DNA from: Candidatus Nitronereus thalassa
GTDB lineage: Bacteria; Nitrospirota; Nitrospiria; Nitrospirales; UBA8639
Assembly (NCBI RefSeq): GCF_032191465.1
Contig: NZ_JAQOUE010000001.1
Coordinates: 2,480,001 to 2,544,000 of the forward strand
Direction of reading: 5' to 3'
Length of the DNA stretch: 64,000 nt
The position numbers were made by a program, and so were the translations under genes. This document shows positions 1 to 8,817 of this stretch, in pieces. Every line of letters starts with the position of its first letter. Position 1 is the first letter of the stretch. The notes below the pieces were generated by a model that worked only from the letters and a program-made list of their open reading frames with translations, was not told the DNA's origin and searched no databases.

Positions 1-1
1 A

Positions 2-44
2 TGTACACTATTATCATTTAGTAAATAGTTACATTATAGGGTAC
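2..44. repeat. Imperfect inverted repeat upstream of zinc-ribbon gene
   Basis: The left arm begins TGTACACTATTAT and the right arm ends ATTATAGGGTACA; about 13 of 17 positions can pair. It lies directly before the TTG start at 49. It could be an operator, or a recombinase binding site given the integrase downstream. It is AT-rich and at the window edge, so the reading is tentative. Confidence 0.3.
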
Positions 45-48
45 AAAA

Positions 49-852
49 TTGCTGAGGAAACATATAAATCATAGAGGGATTTGGTGGCACGGACCTGTGA
101 GAATAGATCGGGACGTTATATTTCCATGGGACCTTAAGCCTTACAATCCATTTGATTATTACCATCCGTATAAAGCGACCAAGACCCGAAGAACGCGTTC
201 CCTTTATCATCTGTTTGCAGATTTGGACGGCAATGACCCAATGAAATTGAAGGATTTTTGCCAAAAATTCGGGGTCTTGGGAAATCCCCACAAAATATGG
301 ATTCCCTTGAACAAGACCGCTTTTGGAAATCAGACATTCTATGACTTTGATCCGGAAATAGAGGATCCTGAGCAAAAAGACACAAGAGGAAGTGTTTTTC
401 CTGATCAAAAACTTTGTTCAACAACAACGCTTTGGGAATTTCAGAGGGAGCAAAATGCAATGAAGGAAACTCTTCAATTCCTGGTCGAATGCGAAAATGC
501 TAAGAACGCACGGACTCGACTGGCGGCAAAAGAAAAAATCTCAATGCGCATTGCTGGGGAACTTACAAAAGTAGTGATGCGTCCTGTTTGGAATAAAAGG
601 GAGATGCGCTGGGTAACCCAGTGGGATAGTTTAACTCTATGCGGCCTAATGTATTTGATGCTTGCATTTGATCTTCAAAGCCCAGGTCGCAACCTTCTTT
701 GTGGGAAATGCGGAAGGTTTTTTCTTGCCGTACATGCCCGTTCTGAATATTGCTCACCCCGATGTCAAAATGCTGCAAAAGTAGCACGTTTTAGAAGAAA
801 GGAGAGAATGCGTCATAGAAAAAGATTAGGCGATAAAGGAAAGGAGTCTTAG
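49..852 (+). CDS. Zinc-ribbon (CGNR-like) protein next to an integrase
   Basis: A 267-residue protein; the only start that keeps the full frame is TTG at 49, so the true start is unsure. The C-terminal 45 residues carry CxxC (in LCGKCGRFF) and a second pair (YCSPRCQNAAK), followed by a very basic tail rich in Arg and Lys. This resembles the CGNR zinc-finger class found in putative transcription regulators, but the match is by eye only. The N-terminal 200 residues are unfamiliar. The stop at 852 is two bases before the integrase start, so the two genes are probably co-transcribed and belong to one mobile unit. Confidence 0.65.
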   Translation: MLRKHINHRGIWWHGPVRIDRDVIFPWDLKPYNPFDYYHPYKATKTRRTRSLYHLFADLDGNDPMKLKDFCQKFGVLGNPHKIWIPLNKTAFGNQTFYDFDPEIEDPEQKDTRGSVFPDQKLCSTTTLWEFQREQNAMKETLQFLVECENAKNARTRLAAKEKISMRIAGELTKVVMRPVWNKREMRWVTQWDSLTLCGLMYLMLAFDLQSPGRNLLCGKCGRFFLAVHARSEYCSPRCQNAAKVARFRRKERMRHRKRLGDKGKES

Positions 853-854
853 TT

Positions 855-2000
855 ATGGCAAGGCTTGGAGGCAAAGATAGAGGGATTGTTTTTAAAGATG
901 GGAAGTGGTGGGTTAGGTTGTTCATCAATGGGCGAGAAAAGTGGTTTCGTGCAGAAAATAAAACACAGGCCAAGGCTTTGTATGGACGACTTAGGGCGGA
1001 TATTCGTGAGGGCAAATATTTTCCTGAGAAATTTGATAAACAGAAAGACATTTCCCTTCGAGCCTGGATTGATCGCTATTTAGAGGGATCGACCAATCGA
1101 AACCTTGTCAATGAAAAACGACATGGTCGATTCTGGAAGCTATTGCTGGGAAAAAGAACGCTCGGCCAAATTACCATCGAAGATTGCCGGCGTACTCAAG
1201 CCAAAATTCGGGCAAAGGGAAAATGGAAGCCAGCGACGATAAACCGTTATATGGCCTTTCTGCGACGGGTACTTATGGTGGCTTTGAAGGAAGGAAAGAT
1301 TAGTCAGAATCCCGTGAGCTCCGTAAAGTTTTTCCCCGAAGCCGAAAAGGTGCGTTTTCTTACCGATGAGGAATTACTCAACCTTCGTAAACATTTGGCA
1401 GAAGAAGAATGGAAACTGGTGGCTTTTGCTGTGGAAACGGGGATCAGGAGAGAAGAACAATTCCACCTCCGCTGGAACCACATTTCCTTTGAAGCCCAAA
1501 CCCTCACCATTCCTCTTCCCAAAGGAGGGCGTACCCGGCATGTTCCTTTATCCACCCAAGCCTTAGAAATCCTTCGATCTCTGGATTCCATTCTTAATTC
1601 ACCGTTTGTGTTTGCCGGCATCAAAGATCCGCTTCAACCTATGGATAGTCGCGCTTTCATGCGCCGAGCGTTTGAACCGGCCCTGCGAAAGGCCGCCATC
1701 CAAGGGGCTTCCTGGCATACCTTACGGCACACCACAGCATCACGCCTTGCCATGGCTGGCGTCCCGATACGAACCATTCAGGAAATCCTTGGTCACCGTG
1801 ACATTGGGACAACCTTGAAGTACACCCATCTTGCCCCAAGCCACCTCAAGGAAGCCATTCAATTGGGCAGTTTAGCCAATTTGGAATCTCGAACTGGGAG
1901 TAAAACTGGGAGTGAGGGATTGCAAAGTAGGAAGGATGCTTCACAAGTGGTTGATTTGATGGCGCGCCAGTCTATCCTTTCTCAATCGATATCAAATTAA
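855..2000 (+). CDS. Tyrosine recombinase / phage-type integrase
   Basis: Site-specific recombinase of 381 residues, normal length for the family. The N-terminal part (to about 60) resembles the AP2-like arm-binding domain, followed by a SAM-like core-binding domain (about 65-165) and the catalytic domain. The catalytic set is visible: Arg in TGIRREEQFHLRW (about residue 197), HTLRH (about 287), LGHRD (about 312) and the nucleophile Tyr in LKYTHL (about 321). ATG at 855 follows the upstream stop by two bases. It likely catalyses insertion or excision of the element that extends left of the window; no attachment site could be identified here. Confidence 0.93.
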   Translation: MARLGGKDRGIVFKDGKWWVRLFINGREKWFRAENKTQAKALYGRLRADIREGKYFPEKFDKQKDISLRAWIDRYLEGSTNRNLVNEKRHGRFWKLLLGKRTLGQITIEDCRRTQAKIRAKGKWKPATINRYMAFLRRVLMVALKEGKISQNPVSSVKFFPEAEKVRFLTDEELLNLRKHLAEEEWKLVAFAVETGIRREEQFHLRWNHISFEAQTLTIPLPKGGRTRHVPLSTQALEILRSLDSILNSPFVFAGIKDPLQPMDSRAFMRRAFEPALRKAAIQGASWHTLRHTTASRLAMAGVPIRTIQEILGHRDIGTTLKYTHLAPSHLKEAIQLGSLANLESRTGSKTGSEGLQSRKDASQVVDLMARQSILSQSISN

Positions 2001-2058
2001 TAAGATCGATTTCCAAACATTTCTCCTGTTTCTAGGCACATCTATCGGAGGTAAGCCC

Positions 2059-2592
2059 ATGAAACGTAGACAGTTCCTAAAACTTTCTCTCATGGGTGGG
2101 ATACTTGTCAGTTTCAGCGGAGGCGGATGCATGGGGCTGCTGGTAGGAAAGAATAAGGAAGAGCTCACGGTAGACTCTGCGTTAAGAAAACTAGACAAGT
2201 TTACTAACACAACGATTGTCCACCTTGGCCAATGGAGTCCATATCAAATTTTTACGCATTGCGCCCAAAGCGTAGAATATTCCATGTCCGGCTACCCTGA
2301 ACATGATTCTGATCTCTTTAAGAGCACCGTGGGGACACTCGTGTTTTCATATTTTTCTTTACAAGGGAAAATGTCTCATGATTTAACCGCTCCTGTTCCC
2401 GGAGCGCCACCTATAGAAATCAAAGAAGATTCGACAAGCGCTTTGGTTCGATTACGGAAAGCTTTAATGGAATTTCAAGATTACCAAGGGAAGCTAGAGC
2501 CACATTTTTCGTATGGTGAGTTGTCAAAAGAGGAATTCACCGTAGCCCATGTCATACATTTGAATAACCACTTGGAAGAATTAAAGATCTAG
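2059..2592 (+). CDS. DUF1569 (DinB-like) protein with Tat-type lipoprotein signal
   Basis: A 177-residue protein starting at ATG 2059 with a GGAGG site eight bases upstream. The N-terminus has a twin-arginine motif (KRRQFLKL) and a hydrophobic stretch ending in a Gly-rich segment before Cys, so export as a folded lipoprotein is plausible. The body matches DUF1569 of the DinB four-helix superfamily: a histidine in the HCAQSVEYSMSGYP region and a C-terminal YGxLSKEEF...HVIHLNNH block, which usually provide metal ligands. Substrate and role are unknown. It stands alone between the integrase and the convergent desaturase. Confidence 0.8.
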   Translation: MKRRQFLKLSLMGGILVSFSGGGCMGLLVGKNKEELTVDSALRKLDKFTNTTIVHLGQWSPYQIFTHCAQSVEYSMSGYPEHDSDLFKSTVGTLVFSYFSLQGKMSHDLTAPVPGAPPIEIKEDSTSALVRLRKALMEFQDYQGKLEPHFSYGELSKEEFTVAHVIHLNNHLEELKI

Positions 2593-2883
2593 CAACCGCT
2601 CCTCCCTTTCTTCCCCTGTCAGTGTTGCATACATTTACCCCATTGGAAAATAAGCCCTTGTAGCGATGGGAGCCTACCCTTTTCCTCCCTTGGATTACTT
2701 CTTAGTGCTCTAAACAAGGTGGGGTTGGAAATTAAGGCCGCCTCAGGCCTTACAGTACCGCATTATTCTTTTTTGGGGCTTGTTCGTCGGAAAAAAATAT
2801 CAAGGAAGTTTTAGTTGAATAGGCGATTAGGTATGAAAGAGGTGTGAAAAAGGCAGGTCTTGCTGTGGTTCTAATAAGCAAGG

Positions 2884-3837
2884 TTACACGGCTTCTTTTT
2901 TGGCTTCGTGGGCGTAGAGGTATTGGTGGGGGACGGGTCGGAGATCCCAGACTAGGCCAAGCCACGAGAGCAGGACGAGTCCATAATAGGTCAAATCAAT
3001 TTCCCACCAGAAAAATCCCTGACGGGCAGATGAGGCGTAATGGTGGTGGTTGTTGTGCCACCCTTCGCCTAGGGTGAGGAGGGCAAGGAACACATTGTTT
3101 CGGCTTTGGTCACTTGTCTCATAGCGTCTCTTCCCGATCAAATGGGAAAGAGAGTTAATCGTGCTGGTGGCATGTAACAAGACCACCGTAGAAATAAAAA
3201 ATCCCCAAATCAGCATTTGCATCCCGTTGGTGCCAAGACCGGGCGCATAATGTTCCAGTAATGTTCCAAGTCCAAAAATTCCCACGGCAAAGAGGAATGG
3301 GATCAAGGTATCAAAACGATTGAGAAACTGTAACTCGGGGAATCTTGAAAAGTCCCCGACCACGTCATGCTTGGTGGAAAAGTTTTGTTTGGAGGTGAGC
3401 CAACCAATTTGACTCCACCAAAATCCGCTTTGATGTGGGGAGTGCAGGTCATTTTTTTTATCCGAATGTCGGTGATGGATGCGATGATGAGCTGCCCACC
3501 ACAGGGGACCCCGTTGGACGGCAGTGGCTCCGACTAGGGCAAATATAAATTGACAGGTCCGAGAGGTCCGAAAAGCGCGATGAGAAAAGTAGCGATGATA
3601 GAATCCGGTGATGGCAAACATTCGAATTCCATACAGTGCCACGGCTACCGCCACGGCAATCCCGCTCCATCCTACCCATAGAACACCAAGACACATGAAA
3701 TGCATGATGAAAAACGGAGCAGACTGTACCCAGTCTATCTGATGATGCTCTTTAGACGTGGGTTTGTGATCAACCGCGTGGGCATCAAACCAACGAATAA
3801 TGGACGTCACGAATTTTGGACGGCTTAAGAAGGACAT
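2884..3837 (-). CDS. Delta-9-type fatty acid desaturase
   Basis: Integral membrane di-iron desaturase of 317 residues that would introduce a cis double bond into acyl chains. All three histidine boxes are present: HRYFSH at 81-86, HHRIHH at 117-122 and HNNHHH near 260. This order and spacing fit the acyl-CoA/acyl-lipid delta-9 (DesC/OLE1) family. Hydrophobic segments flank the boxes at about 40-78, 92-108 and 170-220. It lies 112 bp after the FAD-linked oxidase on the same strand and may be the last gene of a peroxidase-oxidase-desaturase group. Regiospecificity cannot be told from sequence alone. Confidence 0.92.
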   Translation of the reverse strand: MSFLSRPKFVTSIIRWFDAHAVDHKPTSKEHHQIDWVQSAPFFIMHFMCLGVLWVGWSGIAVAVAVALYGIRMFAITGFYHRYFSHRAFRTSRTCQFIFALVGATAVQRGPLWWAAHHRIHHRHSDKKNDLHSPHQSGFWWSQIGWLTSKQNFSTKHDVVGDFSRFPELQFLNRFDTLIPFLFAVGIFGLGTLLEHYAPGLGTNGMQMLIWGFFISTVVLLHATSTINSLSHLIGKRRYETSDQSRNNVFLALLTLGEGWHNNHHHYASSARQGFFWWEIDLTYYGLVLLSWLGLVWDLRPVPHQYLYAHEAKKEAV

Positions 3838-3949
3838 GCATTAACTCCTGTGTTTCTCACAAAAGTCACAAGGTTTGAAAAAGTAAACGAATTGGTCATG
3901 AAGAATCAAGAGGGGCGGGTCTCAAGATGAATGAAAAACTATTCTACCA

Positions 3950-5305
3950 TTATTCGCTTCCAATGGATAGAAGTTCCTGAAAATAATGATTGAACAGTCG
4001 ATTCTGGGGGTCATATCGCTTTCGGGTTTCCTCAAAGGTGTTCAGCCTGTCTCCAAAGGCCTTTCTGGCCTGGCCTTGGGTAATGCCATAACTTTGGTTA
4101 AAGAGTGGCACGCCTCCATGGTCACTACAAAACTCGTTGTAAGCCAGCAGGAACTCTTTCCACCCTGGATCGCCAGTTGAAACGGGATCAATACTGACCA
4201 CTGGTTCATGAAACGAGTACGAGAATAGGGACTGTTGGTCCTGGGCAATCCGGTATCCCACATTAAGCATATTGCATCGATACCTATTTGATCGGTAATA
4301 GGCCCGGCAAAATTGAAAGTAGTCCCGCAGGGTTTGGAGAAAGGACTTTTCTGGAAATGCCCAAATACTGAAGGTATAGCGGCTCATTCCAGATTTTTCG
4401 GGATATCGGATAATTTGATCCGTGGGGCTCGTATGCGGACTTCGAAGAATATAATTCATGGAAAATCGAAGCAGTATTCCAAAAGTATCCAAGATGAAAT
4501 AACGGAGCCCCTTTATGGGAACCAATTTCGTGACAAGAAACGCGAACAGCGGTGAAAAATTTTTCCACACAATATTCCTCGCCCACCAGACGAATCGAGA
4601 TGGGGCCCGGTCATTCCGGTCATGATATTTTCTAAATTCAATGGTAATTTTGTTATCGAAGGGCCATAAGTACATCATGATGGCTTCGGGTTTACCAAAA
4701 ATGGCGGGAAGCGATTGGGCAAAATCTTCAAGATCAAAGGTCTCATGATAGACGGCCATGGACTGTAGGGGTCTAATGCGAAATGTCGCTTCAAAGATAA
4801 CACCCAACAATCCATAACTGGAGCGCATGATTTGTAACAGGTCAGGCTGGGCTTCCGTGACTTCAAGCACTTCACCTGATGGTAAAACGAGTTTCATCCC
4901 TGCGACATAGGAAGCCACCTGTCCCCATTCCCCAGGCATGGAGGAATCCTTGGTCCCACCACATGCCGCGCTTCCTATGGATAGATTGCCAAGTTCGACG
5001 TTTACATAAAATTGCAGGCCCTGTTTCTCCAGTTCCTTGGCCACGTCAATATAAAGAGCCCCGGCTTGGGCGGTGACGGTATCCGAGCCGATCGACACAA
5101 TCTTATTCATGCCGGTCATGTCGATATTGGTTCCCTCATTCGCCACGGCGCACCGAGTGGTGGAATGATTGGACCCCGTGGCGCGAACGGGGCTTGGATA
5201 CTTCGAGGAATCAGTGAGGACTCGAACGATATCATCGACCGAATGTACGGTAACGACCTCCTTGGGGTGAGAAAGCAAATCCCCAAACCAATTTCGTTTT
5301 TCCAT
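3950..5305 (-). CDS. FAD-linked oxidase (aldonolactone oxidase / VAO family)
   Basis: A 451-residue flavoprotein. The N-terminal half is an FAD-binding type 4 (PCMH) domain: VRATGSNHS (about 40-48), whose His is where this family often attaches FAD covalently, then NIDMTGMNKI, a Gly-rich GSAACGGTKDSS stretch and the SSYGLLGVIFEATF element. The C-terminal half resembles the D-arabinono-1,4-lactone oxidase domain and ends with a DPQNRLFNHYF motif. No signal peptide is seen, so it is probably cytoplasmic or membrane-associated. It is 27 bp downstream of the peroxidase gene, suggesting one transcript. The true substrate is unknown; a sugar lactone, alcohol or lipid-derived alcohol is possible. 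Confidence 0.88.
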   Translation of the reverse strand: MEKRNWFGDLLSHPKEVVTVHSVDDIVRVLTDSSKYPSPVRATGSNHSTTRCAVANEGTNIDMTGMNKIVSIGSDTVTAQAGALYIDVAKELEKQGLQFYVNVELGNLSIGSAACGGTKDSSMPGEWGQVASYVAGMKLVLPSGEVLEVTEAQPDLLQIMRSSYGLLGVIFEATFRIRPLQSMAVYHETFDLEDFAQSLPAIFGKPEAIMMYLWPFDNKITIEFRKYHDRNDRAPSRFVWWARNIVWKNFSPLFAFLVTKLVPIKGLRYFILDTFGILLRFSMNYILRSPHTSPTDQIIRYPEKSGMSRYTFSIWAFPEKSFLQTLRDYFQFCRAYYRSNRYRCNMLNVGYRIAQDQQSLFSYSFHEPVVSIDPVSTGDPGWKEFLLAYNEFCSDHGGVPLFNQSYGITQGQARKAFGDRLNTFEETRKRYDPQNRLFNHYFQELLSIGSE

Positions 5306-5332
5306 AATAAGATCCAGCCGAATGCCTAGACG

Positions 5333-8230
5333 CTACTCGTTTCTGAAAAATGCTTCGTCATCTTCGGCTCCAGGTCGTGGTTTCCAATCTAATGAGTAGT
5401 ATTCTCCACGATCCCGAGCCCAGGGATCGAAGGCGTTGACGACGTGTTCCAGCTCTCCGCTCAATTCAGGCATCGTTCGGAGAAGGATGCGCTTCATCGG
5501 CAACATTTCTTGCTCATGATCATTGGGCTTGCCCTTTTCCATGACTTTTCCGGTCGGTCCATTGTCATTGACCCAATCCACCCCTAAGTAAGAATAAAAC
5601 TCGGGACGAAAGCTGGACGTAAAAAACCGATCGCTGTACAACCGGCGAGAGGCGTTGAGAATAAACACCACAAACTGTGTTTCGGAAATGGCGAATCCAT
5701 GCGGGCGTGTGGATTCAGCCAAATAGCCCACAATCGTATCCACGTCCTCAATATTATCCACAACCGTACCATCTGGATGACCCAAACAATCATTGATGGG
5801 AGATCCATCATCGTTTACCTGAGATTGGGTAATGATCTTCGAGGCATCACAGCGGTGCTGGCCATAAACCTCGCGCAAGGCTTTCACGAGTTGTTCCTGC
5901 TCCTCACGCGCGGGTGAATCTGCAGGCAATCGTTCATCATTAAAGTCGTTAAAACTCGTCAATTGTTTGAGAGCATATTGTCTTCGAAACTCGTTGTATC
6001 GTGGAATCCCGCGTTCGCGATCTCTAATGAGGTCCAACGCGGCCACGTCGATTTTGTGTGTCGAAGAGTTCAGATGAGGGATCGTCAAATTTTGCAAAAA
6101 TTGTGGATGGTTCTGCAGTGTGAGTAGGCCTAATCGTTGACGGCCTAAACTTGTCGCCCAATTGGCCAATCCCCGACTCCGCATGGCTTCCGTCGCCTTA
6201 GCGCGAAAGGTGTCCACCACTGGCACTTTTTCTTTGACCACATTGGGGTTCGAAAGTTCTCGGTATTCTAAAAGGTCCGGTACTAAGGGGTGCAGCCGAT
6301 ACACGGAGATAAATTCTTCAGGAAAGTTAAAGGGTGATCCAAAGTGATTCACGCCTCCGTTCACATGATCGGGATTCGTCAGATCCCAAACATCTTCTTT
6401 GAGCGGAAACAGTCCTGACAGGACCGTCTTCCCTCGGTAGCGTTCGTTTCCAAGACCGAAAATTCCTGGGCCAACGGCAAAAACCGAATACCACGTAGTT
6501 TGTTTCTTCGAATTTTCCGATTCCCCAAAATTATTCACCACGACTTGTTCCAAGGCTTTAGCGACCAGAGGGTGCTCGGCGAACAGGCCACTCCAGTTGG
6601 AATTCATGCCCTTGTACAGGGCCTCGTTGTAGAGTAGCTGGGTGGTCCATTCGATCGTATGAATTTTCGCAATCTCGGCTGACACCACAAGGCGTGCGGC
6701 TTGATAGAGTTCTTCCGGGGTGACGTCTTTATAAGCAATGACCGTATTGGGGTTCACAGGATTTCGTAGCCCGGAATCTTCATCTGGAGTGTTTGCTGCG
6801 CGTTTCCGGAACTTCTCCACAAAAAGATTATGCTCACGAGCGAATACGTTATGAAGAAAACTCAAGCCCACGGTCCAGTTATCCGGAAAGGCTGCGGCTT
6901 CTTGACCTTGCCAGGCGTCATGCATAGGATCGGAGGAGTCCATCAATGGAAGATAGCCCAACTCGTTGGATGGGTTTCCTTGTGTATTTCTTTCAACCAA
7001 CAATAGTTTAGCGGGGTCGGAGGGATCTCGTTTCACTCTTTGTAGAGAGGTCTGGTCGTACCCGTAGAGTTGGGAAGCATCCCACCAGGCCGTCACATGG
7101 TTGTGAAAAGTCTTTGGTGCTCGCGTCAGATATGATTTCTGATTATGGGTAAAAGTTTCAGGTTCGCTGTCTTCAGCAACTAGGGTTTTCCCGATGGCAT
7201 CGCCGGGTCGGCATCCCAGTTGGGAAATGTCCTTGTCCGATAAGGACCTTCCTCCGAGATCCGTCCTACACCCAACTGTCATTGATTCGGGATGGTTGTT
7301 GCCTTCATCTAAATGCGCGAACCAGTCGTGGGTCATAAATTGAATCCAATATGCCGCAAGTACATTGAAGAACGGGGCCTTCTTGTAATCGCAATTGGCC
7401 TCTTTGGAATATCCTTCCAAGCCCGAACCCTCTTGGCATTTCGAGGGGTCAGACTGTGTGCGGGTGAAAAGCTTTCTGCTAATGATTTGAGGATCAGGCG
7501 TTAACAGTCCGATGCGTTCGCCATGTCGGTTGCGGATCAATTCCGTGCGGCTCAATTCGGAAAAGGTCTCATCGAATTCCACATTCCTGGCAAAGAGCAT
7601 TCCCGTCGAGCCCATCAAGGGATTTTTGATATCGTTACAAATTCCCATAAGTGTTCGCTGGCGAATGAGTTCCCCTTGGCATAGTTGACCACTTTCTGTG
7701 GAGACATCTTGAAAGTGGGGATGCCCTGCGGGCAGTTGCATTTCAGGCCAAGTTTTGAGGGCAGGACCGTCAATCCCTTCACGACCTTTAATATAATGTT
7801 CAAAGGTACGGCTATTGTCATAGAGGTTAAATTTAATTAATCCGATCCGCTGAAGTTCCAGATCAAGGAGGGCGCCGTTAATGCCTCGTCCATTGGGACT
7901 CAACGGCCCAGTGCTTTTTATAATCCCTTCTCTTTTGGAAGTGGCGTCGCCCACGGCATAGTAATTGGCCCAGTCGTTCCATGGGGTGTCGCGTTGCGCT
8001 GCCGCTTCGGTTCCGCCGCGACACAAAGCGGTCTGTTCGGAGACTTTTCCCAGGAATCGGTTTTCCCGTTTTTTCGCCAGTGTGAGAACACCGGTGACGA
8101 GTTTTCCCTTGCAGCTCTCTAGAGAAATTTTTTCTTCTTTCCGGCTCCCATCGGTCACGCATCCGAACAAAAGGGAAAGAGGTAATATGCATGCGAGTAG
8201 CAACGAGCGACCAGTAGAAGTATTCTTCAT
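5333..8230 (-). CDS. Animal-type haem peroxidase, secreted lipoprotein
   Basis: A 965-residue member of the animal haem peroxidase superfamily, which includes cyclooxygenase, fatty acid dioxygenases and bacterial peroxidases. A lipoprotein signal peptide ends in LLFGC (Cys about 24), so it is exported. The distal haem region is MTHDWFAHLDEG (about 297-308), followed by LTRAPKTFHNHVTAWWDASQ, WTVGLSFLHNVFAREHNLF and, near 646, the proximal-His block EEFISVYRLHPLVPD. An N-terminal region of roughly 200 residues precedes the catalytic core and is not recognised. It heads a minus-strand group with the FAD oxidase and the desaturase. Family knowledge supports a peroxidase or lipid dioxygenase; which one cannot be decided here. 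Confidence 0.9.
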   Translation of the reverse strand: MKNTSTGRSLLLACILPLSLLFGCVTDGSRKEEKISLESCKGKLVTGVLTLAKKRENRFLGKVSEQTALCRGGTEAAAQRDTPWNDWANYYAVGDATSKREGIIKSTGPLSPNGRGINGALLDLELQRIGLIKFNLYDNSRTFEHYIKGREGIDGPALKTWPEMQLPAGHPHFQDVSTESGQLCQGELIRQRTLMGICNDIKNPLMGSTGMLFARNVEFDETFSELSRTELIRNRHGERIGLLTPDPQIISRKLFTRTQSDPSKCQEGSGLEGYSKEANCDYKKAPFFNVLAAYWIQFMTHDWFAHLDEGNNHPESMTVGCRTDLGGRSLSDKDISQLGCRPGDAIGKTLVAEDSEPETFTHNQKSYLTRAPKTFHNHVTAWWDASQLYGYDQTSLQRVKRDPSDPAKLLLVERNTQGNPSNELGYLPLMDSSDPMHDAWQGQEAAAFPDNWTVGLSFLHNVFAREHNLFVEKFRKRAANTPDEDSGLRNPVNPNTVIAYKDVTPEELYQAARLVVSAEIAKIHTIEWTTQLLYNEALYKGMNSNWSGLFAEHPLVAKALEQVVVNNFGESENSKKQTTWYSVFAVGPGIFGLGNERYRGKTVLSGLFPLKEDVWDLTNPDHVNGGVNHFGSPFNFPEEFISVYRLHPLVPDLLEYRELSNPNVVKEKVPVVDTFRAKATEAMRSRGLANWATSLGRQRLGLLTLQNHPQFLQNLTIPHLNSSTHKIDVAALDLIRDRERGIPRYNEFRRQYALKQLTSFNDFNDERLPADSPAREEQEQLVKALREVYGQHRCDASKIITQSQVNDDGSPINDCLGHPDGTVVDNIEDVDTIVGYLAESTRPHGFAISETQFVVFILNASRRLYSDRFFTSSFRPEFYSYLGVDWVNDNGPTGKVMEKGKPNDHEQEMLPMKRILLRTMPELSGELEHVVNAFDPWARDRGEYYSLDWKPRPGAEDDEAFFRNE

Positions 8231-8775
8231 GAAATTTCTCCAGATGGGTTAATCACCAATAGATAACAACGTGTCATGATACATCGAGTTCAAATGAGGC
8301 TGAGATGGCGTCAGGGTTAAGAGAGAGGAGTCGGCATCAGGCCGATGGTTGGGGCGTTTTGGGAAATTCCTCTTCCATTTCGTCCCCGTGAGCCAACCTC
8401 TTGTCAGCCTGGTCTTGAGAATGACCAATGAATTCGGAGTGGAATCATAAGAAATTCACGATGTTTAGTAAATCTTTTTTGTATGCTTGCCCACAGACCG
8501 TCCATATGTCCTGGGCTAGGTTCGTATTTGGTTTCCCTAGATCCTTAACCTGGAGAAAACGTCCTTGAGTGAGGAGCCTCGTTCTGTAGGGAATGGGGCT
8601 CCTTTTTTGGGGAGAGCGGATCACTAGAAATTTTTTGGCACAAATTCATCCTACTTCCAAGAATCTGTGGAACCACTCATTTAAAACGAACTCAAATCAA
8701 TGAACATTAAGGAAGCAAAATTTCATAGAGCTCTCCTCATTCTTAGGGGCCTCGGTGGAAAAAATAGTTTAGCCC
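8231..8775. other. Long intergenic region between divergent genes
   Basis: About 545 bp between the peroxidase start on minus and the HD-GYP gene on plus. It should hold the peroxidase promoter and the promoter for the HD-GYP gene. No ORF of interest is seen. The only clear element is a plus-strand intrinsic terminator at 8572-8608 that does not follow any recognised gene. Confidence 0.6.
8572..8608 (+). terminator. Orphan rho-independent terminator
   Basis: AGGAGCC (8572-8578) pairs perfectly with GGCTCCT (8597-8603) around an 18-base loop, and a run of Ts follows. No plus-strand gene ends upstream; the nearest upstream gene is on minus. It could end a small RNA transcribed from somewhere in 8300-8570, or act as a leader attenuator of the downstream HD-GYP gene. 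Confidence 0.65.
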
Positions 8776-8817
8776 ATGATTTCTTGGTCCGAATATTTCC
8801 GTAGTTGGAACAGGTCC

